Part shown: piece after piece, positions 1 to 8,981 of the stretch | How positions within the stretch are numbered: the first letter of the stretch is position 1 | How the letters are laid out: the number at the start of each line of letters is the position of its first letter | DNA from: Leptospira alexanderi serovar Manhao 3 str. L 60 | Lineage (GTDB): Bacteria; Spirochaetota; Leptospiria; Leptospirales; Leptospiraceae | DNA length: 9,007 nt | Assembly: GCF_000243815.2 (NCBI RefSeq) | Contig: NZ_AHMT02000024.1 | Span: 180,001 to 189,007 of the forward strand | Reading direction: 5' to 3' | Notes under the pieces: model-generated | Database searches by the model: none | What the model was told of the DNA's origin: nothing | What the model saw: the letters and a program-made list of their open reading frames with translations, nothing else | Made by a program: the position numbers and the translations under genes

Positions 1-1
1 G

Positions 2-922
<921 letters not shown>

Positions 923-980
923 TTTCTTTTGAAAGGATTGCAATTGTAAGGTGTGGCTTTTTTCTCCAATGATATATGAA

Positions 981-1019
981 TTATAATATTATAATATATT
1001 CGATCAAATTGAATATATT
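981..1019. repeat. AT-rich palindrome and inverted repeat
   Basis: Positions 981-994 (ttataatattataa) are a perfect 14-base palindrome. It overlaps a 9-bp inverted repeat with arms aatatattc at 993-1001 and gaatatatt at 1011-1019 and a 9-nt loop. It lies 60-100 bp after the deacetylase stop. It could be a weak transcript end, a protein-binding site, or simply AT-rich sequence. Confidence 0.5.
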
Positions 1020-1047
1020 GAGATTTTGCCCCAAAAGTCTTAGGCTG

Positions 1048-1135
1048 CAGGAGTTCTCACAAGGATTTAACAATAATAAAGTCCATTAGAAAGTTCATAA
1101 GTGTCCCAAAGAGACGGTTTCTGTCGGAACTCCTG
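1048..1135. repeat. Imperfect 14-bp inverted repeat bounding an 88-bp segment
   Basis: The left arm caggagttctcaca (1048-1061) and right arm tgtcggaactcctg (1122-1135) are complementary at 12 of 14 positions around a 60-nt interior. The arrangement resembles a very small element with terminal inverted repeats, but I see no flanking target duplication. The right side (gtcggaactcctgtatttta) loosely resembles the 3' part of the 90-bp dispersed element elsewhere in the window. Confidence 0.45.
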
Positions 1136-1485
1136 TATTTTATTACGAGATTGTAGTAGAAGTTATTTCAAAAATATCTTAGAATGATTGGAATTGGCAT
1201 TTTAAACAAAAATAAGGTATTTTGAGAGAACTTCTAGTTTTTCTTAAGATTTTAGAGCAGACTCTGAAGAACCATAACCAACCCCACAAGTTAAGAAGTT
1301 TGGGATCATAAGAATCAAAAGCTGATATTTTTCAAGTGTTCCGACGTGTTAGTGATTAGGGGTTAGATTTTAGTGAATAGAACTTTACATACAATAAAAC
1401 GCAAGTGTTCCCCGACGAGAATGAGGCTTTTTACTTGCAAGAAGTATGATTTTCTGATAGAGAAAAATCTCCCGAGTTTTTCCAC

Positions 1486-1610
1486 CTATTTCGCGACCCG
1501 TAGAGAGCGAAATAGCCAGCGAACAGCGGAGCATTACCGAGCGATCCCTAGAGAGCAAGGTTGAGTTTTGTAAGCGGCTCTCAACGAAGTTGAGAAAGAA
1601 AAGCGAAATA
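1486..1610. repeat. Direct and inverted repeat cluster
   Basis: A perfect 9-bp inverted repeat, ctatttcgc (1486-1494) with gcgaaatag (1507-1515), surrounds a 12-nt loop. The right arm recurs as gcgaaatag at 1603-1611. A 19-nt direct repeat (gcgacccgtagagagcgaa at 1493-1511, gcgatccctagagagcaag at 1541-1559) is 15/19 identical with a 48-bp period. A tight hairpin, tctcaac-GAA-gttgaga, sits at 1579-1595. The composition is more GC-rich than the surroundings. Open frames across it have no coding character. Confidence 0.6.
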
Positions 1611-1662
1611 GAGTTATTCTCCCCTCCACCCAAAATTAGGGGGAAACTCAATATCTCACTCC

Positions 1663-1860
1663 CTGAACTCAGCAAACACCTTCCTATGGGTCGGTGTTTA
1701 GGTCGCGAAAGGTATAACTCAGGCACAACGCTTCCTGAACTCAGCAAACACCTTCCTATGGGTCGGTGTTTAGGGCGCGAAAGGTATAACTCAACAGAAC
1801 GCTTCCTAAGGGGCGCGAAAGGTATAACTCAGCAGAACGCTTCCCATGGGGCGCGTTCTG
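1663..1860. repeat. Tandem hairpin-bearing repeats (about 72, 71 and 38 bp plus terminal partial unit)
   Basis: Two near-identical units (1663-1734 and about 1735-1804) are followed by a shortened unit (about 1807-1842) and a terminal partial unit ending near 1860. Units share ctgaactcagc, a hairpin, cgcgaaaggtataactcag and aacgcttcc. The full units carry stem aaacacc/ggtgttt (1674-1680 with 1693-1699; 1746-1752 with 1765-1771) around a 12-nt loop. The terminal unit carries a different but perfectly paired stem, cagaacgc/gcgttctg (1833-1840 with 1853-1860), around a 12-nt loop that is 10/12 identical. The array looks like a variable-number tandem repeat. Forty-five bases of the first unit (1662-1706) recur identically at 8926-8970. 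Confidence 0.8.
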
Positions 1861-2132
1861 GGGCGTAAGTTACACAGAGGATTTGTCGTAATTCCGACAG
1901 ATTTATCTTGAGATCCAAGTACTTGTGGGTAAGGTTATGATTTTAATTGGAGTGCGGAAGGCCTAAATTTTAGGTATTGCAGATCGAATTTATACAATGA
2001 TCGTTTTCTTCCGGGATAGAAATTGCGGTTATTCAAAAAATTTGTCTCTGAAATGATCGATCGGCATTTATGAAAAGATTTTTAAGATTTATCCCAAAAT
2101 AAATTTTAGAGAGGAAAGAAATAAGCCAAGTC
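1861..2132. other. Intergenic stretch, nothing recognised
   Basis: No gene or clear repeat is visible between the tandem repeat array and the hairpin upstream of the small secreted protein gene. Confidence 0.5.
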
Positions 2133-2160
2133 TTATTTTAGAAACCTGTTGCTAAAATAA
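2133..2160 (+). promoter_or_regulatory. Perfect 9-bp stem-loop upstream of small secreted protein gene
   Basis: Arms ttattttag (2133-2141) and ctaaaataa (2152-2160) are fully complementary around a 10-nt loop, about 75 bp before the likely GTG start at 2235. It could be an operator, an upstream transcript end, or leader structure; sequence alone does not decide. A weak promoter-like pair, ttgaaa (2180-2185) and tattta (2202-2207) with a 16-nt spacer, lies between it and the gene. Confidence 0.4.
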
Positions 2161-2234
2161 CAATTCCGAAAATTATCTCTTGAAATTTTGAACAAATGGG
2201 ATATTTATTTTCTCTTCATAAGAGAGGAATTTCC

Positions 2235-2519
<285 letters not shown>

Positions 2520-2599
2520 ACATTTTTAGATTTTGGTGAGAATGGTTATACGTTTTAATTCCATTTTACTTAAAACCCTTTAAGTTTCTTACTCAAGAA

Positions 2600-2685
2600 C
2601 TATGTAATAAGTACCAAAATTCAACCTTTAAATGAGAGATTTGCCTCACATTACTGGTACTCTATTATATAGGTACCAGTAATAG
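2600..2685 (+). repeat. 90-bp dispersed element, copy 1 (with perfect palindrome)
   Basis: This stretch aligns along its length with copies at 2856-2943 and 8801-8889 (same order: ctayrtaata, agtgycc-like block, aaaattc, then tactctwttatatagg and ayCAGTA). Its 3' part forms a perfect 11-bp inverted repeat, attactggtac (2650-2660) with gtaccagtaat (2673-2683), around a 12-nt loop. The other copies keep the sequence but lose most of the pairing. It is the most diverged copy in its 5' half. Confidence 0.6.
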
Positions 2686-2855
2686 ATCCTATCAGGATCA
2701 ATTCTATACGATTACTGTAAGCAATTACTTCTAAGTAGCCTTCTGCTTTTTCACGAATTTCTTTTAAAACATTACATAATTCACATATAAATCATGTAAT
2801 TATAAGATATTTTGTACATCGATAAATTGTAAAATTTCAATTTTGTAATTACTAA

Positions 2856-2943
2856 TCTCTACATAATAGAGTGCCTAGTATTCTGTCTTAAAATGGGTAT
2901 TTGTGCTAAAATTGACGGTACTCCTTTATATAGATATCAGTAG
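2856..2943 (+). repeat. 90-bp dispersed element, copy 2
   Basis: It shares an identical 18-base start, tctctacataatagagtg, with the copy at 8801, and stays alignable to the end (tatcagta). An inner terminal-type inverted pair is visible: ctacataatagag at 2859-2871 against ctcctttatatag at 2921-2933, matching at about 10 of 13 positions when one arm is reverse-complemented. This suggests a miniature, non-autonomous mobile element. Confidence 0.7.
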
Positions 2944-3174
2944 AAAAATTTTCTATTTATGAATCAACCGCATTGGGGAACAAGCCTTCCGAGTATTCAA
3001 AAGCCATAGTATGAAGAATTGCTAAAAACTTCGGTTATATATATTATGGAAACTTTTATCAAATAAATTTTTGATTTGATGACGGTCAGAATACGATGAT
3101 TTTCGTGCGGGAATTTAATTCTTAGAATCTTAACCTTATATCTTGAAAATAAGTAGATTATAGTTTAAGCACGT

Positions 3175-3180
3175 TATAAT
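3175..3180 (+). promoter_or_regulatory. Candidate -10 box for the enterotoxin-like gene
   Basis: A perfect TATAAT lies 72 bp before the ATG at 3252. I find no good -35 hexamer at the usual distance (3152-3157 reads agtaga), so an activator or a different start site may be needed. In AT-rich DNA a lone TATAAT can be chance. Confidence 0.35.
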
Positions 3181-3194
3181 TGTAATCTCCAGAT

Positions 3195-3218
3195 CAATGA
3201 GAATTTCTATTTTCATTG
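3195..3218 (+). promoter_or_regulatory. Stem-loop in leader of the enterotoxin-like gene
   Basis: Arms caatgagaat (3195-3204) and attttcattg (3209-3218) are complementary at 9 of 10 positions with a 4-nt loop (ttct). It ends 33 nt before the ATG at 3252 and about 20 nt before the ribosome-binding site (aaaaggtg, 3237-3244). It could act as an operator at the DNA level or as leader RNA structure. It is not a terminator type, as no T-run follows. Confidence 0.5.
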
Positions 3219-3251
3219 GGAAGTTAAAAGAATGATAAAAGGTGAAAAATT

Positions 3252-5336
<2,085 letters not shown>

Positions 5337-5370
5337 TAGTTCCTAATGTTCTTATGCTAGAACCTACTTA

Positions 5371-6233
5371 GAGCCGGTCTCAAAACTGCTTGTACTGAGA
5401 AAGCATAATAATATCAATGTGAAATGGACAAATATTATTCAGAGATACCCGATGCTCTTTGGCAAAAAATCGCATCTTTTATCCCTAAAGAAAAGGTCAA
5501 TCCCCAAGGGGGCGCAATCGTGTACCTGCAAGAGTGGTAATGGCAGGGATTATCTATCGAATGAAAACGGGATGTCAGTGGCGTGCAATTCCGAATGACT
5601 TTGGGTCCGGTCAAACTTGTCATAGAAGATTTCAAGAATGGGAACGAGCGGGAGTATTTAAAAAGATCTATAAATCTATTTTAAAATATTATGATGTGAA
5701 GAATAAGATAGCATGGGACTGGGCTTCGATGGATTCCGCAATGGTTAAAGCTCCCAAAGGGGGAGCTTAACCGGAAAGAACCCTACAGACCGTGCCAAAT
5801 TAGGGGTTAAACGGCATATTCTTACGGATGGAAATGGTATTCCTTTGGCAATTACGTTGACTGGAGCTAACGTTCATGACAAACGCGGTGTAAAAGATAC
5901 GTTGAATTCAATCTTAGTTTTTTCCGGAAGAAAAAGAAAAAACCGAAGCATCTTTGTTTAGATAAAGGTTATGACTTCAAAGATATAGAAGCATTCATCA
6001 AGAAAAGAAACATTCGAGCTCATATTCGGAAAAAAGGTGAGAAGCCTCTCATCGGCAAATATAAAGGAAAACCGAGGCGTTGGGTCGTTGAAAGAACAAA
6101 CAGTTGGCACAATCGATTCAGAGCTATTCTAATTCGCTGGGATAGAAAAGCGGAAAATTATCTGGCATCTCTTTATCTCGCAAGCTCCATCATTGCTTTT
6201 AACTTTTTTAATAGGTAGTTTTGAGACCGGCTC
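5371..6233 (+). mobile_element. Complete IS5-family (IS427-like) insertion sequence, 863 bp
   Basis: The ends are a perfect 17-bp inverted repeat: gagccggtctcaaaact at 5371-5387 and its reverse complement at 6217-6233. They are flanked by a TTA duplication (5368-5370 and 6234-6236), consistent with a 3-bp target site. The interior carries one transposase on the + strand with the DDE signature of the IS5 family. The insertion lies 34 bp after the toxin-like gene's stop codon and does not interrupt it, though it would separate that gene from any original terminator. The right inverted repeat overlaps the transposase stop codon. Confidence 0.9.
5424..6218 (+). pseudogene. IS5/IS427-type transposase with three -1 frame breaks
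   Basis: This is a DDE transposase of about 265 residues if read through. Starting at ATG 5424 (MDKYYSEIPDALWQK), the reading moves to the -1 frame three times: near G5 at 5508-5512, near G5 at 5759-5763, and at A6-C at 5937-5943. Each break is repaired by adding one base to the homopolymer. The catalytic set survives across the frames: D in ASMDSAMVKAP (middle ORF 5534-5770), D in GANVHDKRG (about 5860-5890), E in RWVVERTNSWH (about 6080-6115), and the LDKGYD block. It ends ASSIIAFNFFNR. Two-ORF, frameshifted transposases occur in this family, so one break could be programmed; A AAA AAC is a canonical -1 slippery heptamer in the correct phase. Three breaks together suggest decay or homopolymer sequence error. 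Confidence 0.85.
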
Positions 6234-6298
6234 TTAGAAACTCATTCTTACAGATTACGTTGTGCAAGAACTATATCAGAGTAAGTGGCTTTTAGGAT

Positions 6299-6346
6299 GA
6301 ATTCTAGATATTTGAGTAATTTATAAATTAGAAATGTCTAGAATTC
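6299..6346. repeat. 15-bp near-perfect inverted repeat
   Basis: Arms gaattctagatattt (6299-6313) and aaatgtctagaattc (6332-6346) pair at 14 of 15 positions around an 18-nt AT-rich loop. Without the IS insertion it would lie about 95 bp after the toxin-like gene stop. It may be a binding site or a transcript-stabilising hairpin. There is no T-run as in a standard terminator. Confidence 0.55.
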
Positions 6347-6469
6347 TCTCTAAAAAGGTGCAGTCATATGTTTTCATCAATCTAAATTGAATCCATTGAA
6401 TAATTACAGTACACTTTGTCTTTCGATAAAAGGATTTTTGAGTTAATTTCTCTTCTCCAAAAAGATGGT

Positions 6470-6550
6470 ATGAGTAATTCCTTTTTTCGAATTTTAACTT
6501 TTTTGATCGGATTTCTGATAGGTGCGACTGACCGAGCGATTTGTGCTTAG
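6470..6550 (+). pseudogene. Signal-peptide fragment of an unknown secreted protein
   Basis: The frame from ATG 6470 encodes 26 residues: MSNSFF, a hydrophobic stretch (ILTFLIGFLIGA), and an ICA ending that resembles a signal peptidase site, immediately followed by TAG. It looks like a signal peptide cut off from its mature protein. The ribosome-binding site is weak and there is no recognisable continuation in another frame. Chance is possible in so short a frame. Confidence 0.3.
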
Positions 6551-6756
6551 GGAGTTGATCTTTTCTTTGAGTTCGAAAATATGTAATTGTTTCCTCAAAA
6601 CGTTAAAATTTGTTTGATTTGGAAAAACGAAAGATTTTTGAATCGAAAAAGACTTTTTTGGACATCTCTCTCGTAGAATTCACGTTAAAAAGAAGTTCTT
6701 CGAATTTTCGGTCCTATTCACAATCAAAATATAATTCCGATTCGGAGAATCTAATT

Positions 6757-6953
6757 ATGAAATTTCGCTCAGCTTTCAAAAAACTATACTCTTCTTTTTA
6801 GAAGTTTCTTTTACGAAAGATTAGAAAAAGAAAAATGGGAAGCGGGCGCCTATACAAACTCAATAAATGATTTCCAAAATCCTCAAGAAATTACTAATAT
6901 TAGATTTTTCTCGTAACTGGCTCGCAGCTTTTTCCGAGGAAATCAAACAGTGA
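6757..6953 (+). pseudogene. Degraded leptospiral LRR protein gene (N-terminal part only)
   Basis: The relic begins MKFR like the intact family and meets a stop at 6799. It continues in the next frame as EKWEAGAYTNSINDFQNPQEIT, which parallels the family's N-cap (EVEKxxYKDLTKALQNPLDV, as in the gene at 8177). It then shifts near 6897-6900, where removing one A restores the pattern, into LDFSRNWLAAFSEEIKQ and TGA at 6951. That is one LRR unit (LxxxxNxLxxxxEEI). No further repeats or C-cap follow. It ends exactly at the ribosome-binding site of the next gene. The TGA overlaps gagga at 6952-6956. Confidence 0.55.
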
Positions 6954-6962
6954 GGAAAAAAG

Positions 6963-7955
6963 ATGAGAAAAAATTTACTTTGTTTCCTTTTTCAGAAACG
7001 TTATTTTGGGATTTGGATTTTTCTTTGTATCTATTCCCTCCAAACGGATCCGACGTTTTCGCAGCAGAAAGAGAAAAATCAAGAAGGAGGAAAGAAAAAG
7101 TCCGCTTTTGAGTTCTGGATCAAACGTCAGACGTACCGCTGGACTCCTTACGATTATACCTCCTTTTCGGAGCATTCTTCCTTGGAAAGTTCGAACAAAA
7201 CAGATTCCGTAAAACAAAATCAGAAGGTATTGATTCCGCTCGCATTTCGATACGATCGTCACGATAAAAAATACAGAATCGAACTTTCCGCGTATGAAAT
7301 AGAATTGGCGAATCCGAATACGATCGTGACCAAGGCGGGAGACGGAGGGATTGCGATTCAAAGACACTATTTCAACCCGATGATCCGATCCGAAGCGGAA
7401 TTCAATTATTATAAAATTCTAAACTTAAGCGAAGATTGGGATCTGTTCGCAGGTGCGGGAATTCGAAATATCAATAAATATAAATACGGATATTTTTTAC
7501 AGGAAGGCGCCTATCAGGAATATTTTTATACCTATGGTCCTCAGTTCGTTTTTAGGACGGACTATCGATTTATGGAGAATTTTTCTCTCAGTTTTGCGGC
7601 GGATCTTTTTTATACGGAAGGCAATCGTTTTTACAAACCGAAGACGGTCTCATTGGATTTTGTTACGATCTCAAGCGGAACCGCGGGTGTAAGAGGAATT
7701 TACAGAGGTTATGAATTGGATCTTTCTTTTGGTTATAAAATTTTTGAAACGATGAAACTCTACGTCGGTTACGGTTATATTTATTCTTATTTCAGTTATC
7801 TTGGATTCAATCAAACGGATTTTGCACTGGGGAATTCTCAAATTTCTCCGATTCAAATGCATACAAATGATGTTCCTTTTATGACTCGTCCCATTCGTTC
7901 GGGAAATCACGATATTTTGCAGGGATTTTATTTCGGAGTCGCCGTTGGTTTTTAG
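6963..7955 (+). CDS. Putative outer-membrane beta-barrel protein
   Basis: This 330-residue protein starts at ATG 6963 with gagga 6 nt upstream. Residues about 1-34 form a signal peptide: basic MRK, a hydrophobic core FGIWIFLCIYSL, end near FSQQ. A Lys/Glu-rich, Ser-rich linker (35-90) follows. The rest shows alternating polar/aromatic strands typical of outer-membrane barrels: KYRIELSAYEIEL (103-115), AEFNYYKIL (145-153), WDLFAGAGIRNI (159-170), FVFRTDYRF then FSLSFAADLFY (196-217), YELDLSFGYKI (250-260), MKLYVGYGYIYSYF (264-277), and a terminal strand GFYFGVAVGF ending in Phe, the Bam-type signal. C22 is not in a convincing lipobox. No specific function or symbol is recognisable; a porin-like or structural surface role is inferred. 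The gene is monocistronic by context. Confidence 0.75.
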   Translation: MRKNLLCFLFQKRYFGIWIFLCIYSLQTDPTFSQQKEKNQEGGKKKSAFEFWIKRQTYRWTPYDYTSFSEHSSLESSNKTDSVKQNQKVLIPLAFRYDRHDKKYRIELSAYEIELANPNTIVTKAGDGGIAIQRHYFNPMIRSEAEFNYYKILNLSEDWDLFAGAGIRNINKYKYGYFLQEGAYQEYFYTYGPQFVFRTDYRFMENFSLSFAADLFYTEGNRFYKPKTVSLDFVTISSGTAGVRGIYRGYELDLSFGYKIFETMKLYVGYGYIYSYFSYLGFNQTDFALGNSQISPIQMHTNDVPFMTRPIRSGNHDILQGFYFGVAVGF

Positions 7956-8043
7956 AATGAGAGGGTGTTGTTCCGGCAATCATTTTCTTTTATTTGTTCC
8001 GACAAACGATCTCGTTGAAAAATGACTTGATCCATCCCGAGTG

Positions 8044-8066
8044 AAAATTGGAGGAAAGCCAATTTT
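8044..8066 (+). terminator. Possible terminator hairpin after the outer-membrane protein gene
   Basis: Arms aaaattgg (8044-8051) and ccaatttt (8059-8066) pair perfectly around a 7-nt loop, with one more T after the right arm. It lies about 90 bp past the barrel gene stop. The stem is AT-rich and its T-run is part of the stem, so termination strength is uncertain. Confidence 0.35.
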
Positions 8067-8176
8067 TCAAAGACCATTTTAACTTTTATGATTCAACTGA
8101 GTTCGATTCTTTTATTTGATAGAATGCAGATTATAAGATCAATAGAAAAAGTTACTTTTTTGTTTATCATTCTTTT

Positions 8177-8499
8177 ATGAAATTTCGTTTAACAATGATT
8201 CACTTACAAAAAATAACAATCTGCCTTCTGGTTCTCATTTGTTTTTTTCCAAGTTACAAGCAGAGGAAGTTGAGAAAGTAATTTACAAAGACTTAACAAA
8301 AGCGCTCCAAAATCCTTTGGATGTTTTGATTTTATATTTGAGTTCCCGATATCTCACAATTCTTCCGGCTGAAATCGTACAACTGAAGAATTTGCAAATA
8401 TTGGATTTGAGTGACAATCAACTTTCATCCGAAGAAAAAGAAAGGATTCGTAAGTTACTTTCCGAAGTGACCCCTTTAGAAGGATGCCATGAATTTTGA
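8177..8499 (+). pseudogene. Short leucine-rich-repeat protein gene, frameshifted in its signal peptide
   Basis: ATG 8177 opens the typical leptospiral LRR signal peptide (MKFRLTMIHLQKITICLL, then VLICFF). At a T7 run (8242-8248) the frame must move -1, equivalent to eight T's, to continue as SKLQAEEVEKVIYKDLTKALQNPLDV, the family N-cap. As written, the ATG frame stops after about 35 codons. Two LRR units follow (LILYLSSRYLTILPAEIVQL and KNLQILDLSDNQL), then the usual closing helix SSEEKERIRKLL. Family members usually have many more repeats and end in a PKC-type tail. Here the tail is SEVTPLEGCHEF, encoded by an inverted 90-bp element copy. If expressed, the product would be a small periplasmic or surface LRR scaffold with a binding role. 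The TTG at 8239 is not a likely true start. Confidence 0.75.
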
Positions 8500-8554
8500 G
8501 ACGAATCCCCGTTTTAAAGACAGAATTCTGAACACTCTATTCAATAAAGGAGAG
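8467..8554 (-). repeat. 90-bp dispersed element, inverted copy overlapping the LRR gene 3' end
   Basis: Read on the - strand it aligns with the copy at 2856 from start to end: ctctcc...aatagagtg, attctgtctttaaaacggg, caaaattcatggcatcctt. The first half (8514-8554) is clearly homologous (aatagagtgttcagaattctgtc). The second half, inside the LRR gene, is more diverged. It supplies the last roughly 12 codons and the stop of the LRR gene. Confidence 0.6.
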
Positions 8555-8800
8555 TAAAGATAAATAGACTTTCTCATTTAAATCTTGAAATTGCTTCAAT
8601 TTGAATGAATCAAAGATTCTTAAATTTTAAACCGAAGAAAAAATATTTCTCGATCGTATTAAATAATTCAAAAAAGAGTGTCCAAGCTAAACGAGAATAT
8701 CCTTTGAGAATTGGATATTGGGGTGTCTTTGTTCTTTTTTTCTTATTAACATAACGTGAGCAGGGTCGTAAGAAAGTTTGGGCGAATAAGAAACTACTCA
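8555..8800. other. Intergenic stretch, nothing firm
   Basis: There is no gene. The only structure seen is a short 7-bp inverted repeat (aatatcc 8696-8702, ggatatt 8713-8719). A short match, agagtgtccaa (8675-8685), recalls the dispersed element but does not extend. Confidence 0.5.
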
Positions 8801-8889
8801 TCTCTACATAATAGAGTGTCCAAAATTCTGCGTCTAAACGCGGGTTTTATGTCCAAATTAATTGTATTCTATTTTATAGGGATCAGTAA
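8801..8889 (+). repeat. 90-bp dispersed element, copy 4
   Basis: It begins with the same 18 bases as the 2856 copy (tctctacataatagagtg) and remains alignable to gatcagtaaa. Inner inverted pair: ctacataatagag (8804-8816) against ttctattttatag (8867-8879), about 10 of 13. It is directly followed by the hairpin repeat at 8897. Confidence 0.7.
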
Positions 8890-8896
8890 AGAGCAA

Positions 8897-8981
8897 CGAC
8901 TCGCTGAACTCAGGCGCAGAGCTTTCCTGAACTCAGCAAACACCTTCCTATGGGTCGGTGTTTAGGTCGCTCAGCGGGTCG
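8897..8981. repeat. Hairpin repeat copy nested in a larger inverted repeat
   Basis: Bases 8926-8970 are identical to 1662-1706 of the tandem array, including stem aaacacc/ggtgttt (8938-8944 with 8957-8963) and its 12-nt loop. Here the unit is enclosed by a second stem, cgactcgctgaac (8897-8909) with gctcagcgggtcg (8969-8981), complementary at 11 of 13, so the whole 85 bp can fold on itself. The motif ctgaactcag occurs twice on the left side (8904-8913 imperfectly continued, 8927-8936). Confidence 0.7.

Larger units (their letters stand above)
923..1485. other. Gene-poor intergenic stretch
   Basis: I see no convincing gene on either strand. The only structure I can support is the AT palindrome cluster at 981-1019 and the inverted repeat 1048-1135, listed separately. 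No clear GC-rich stem plus T-run terminator follows the deacetylase stop codon. The T-rich run near 958-964 lacks a good stem. Confidence 0.6.
2520..3251. other. Long non-coding stretch between small secreted protein and toxin-like gene
   Basis: There is no credible ORF here. It contains two copies of the 90-bp dispersed element (2600-2685 and 2856-2943) and, near its right end, the leader of the next gene: an isolated perfect TATAAT at 3175-3180 and a stem-loop at 3195-3218. The rest is AT-rich with nothing I recognise. Confidence 0.6.
6234..6756. other. Gene-poor stretch right of the IS
   Basis: It holds a near-perfect inverted repeat at 6299-6346 and a short signal-peptide-like ORF at 6470-6550, both listed. 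An open frame from TTG 6610 to 6801 has no ribosome-binding site and no recognisable motif. Its last 14 codons coincide with the start of the LRR relic, so I do not call it a gene. Confidence 0.5.

Noticed and set aside
1486..1860. CRISPR array
   Set aside because: Repeats are directly adjacent or of unequal period, there are no unique spacers of constant length, and no cas genes are present.
1663..1860. Integron attC sites
   Set aside because: The hairpins lack the R'/R'' core pairs, there is no integrase, and no gene cassettes lie between them.
1373..1868. Open frames on both strands across the tandem repeats (for example 1590-1868 on +, 1385-1747 on -)
   Set aside because: They translate the repeat units themselves, have no ribosome-binding site or known motif, and change with repeat number.
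2196..2234. ATG 2196 as the start of the small secreted protein
   Set aside because: There is no ribosome-binding site, and the added 13 residues would put extra sequence ahead of an otherwise complete signal peptide starting at GTG 2235.
6610..6801. 63-codon ORF starting with TTG
   Set aside because: It has no ribosome-binding site and no motif. Its 3' end overlaps the MKFR start of the LRR relic in the same frame, so it is better read as relic sequence.
8239..8499. Intact LRR gene starting at TTG 8239
   Set aside because: That codon lies inside the signal peptide of the family; the true start is ATG 8177 with a one-base frame break at the T-run.
8756..8965. 69-codon ORF at the right edge
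   Set aside because: It is composed of the 90-bp element and the hairpin repeat, with no coding evidence.
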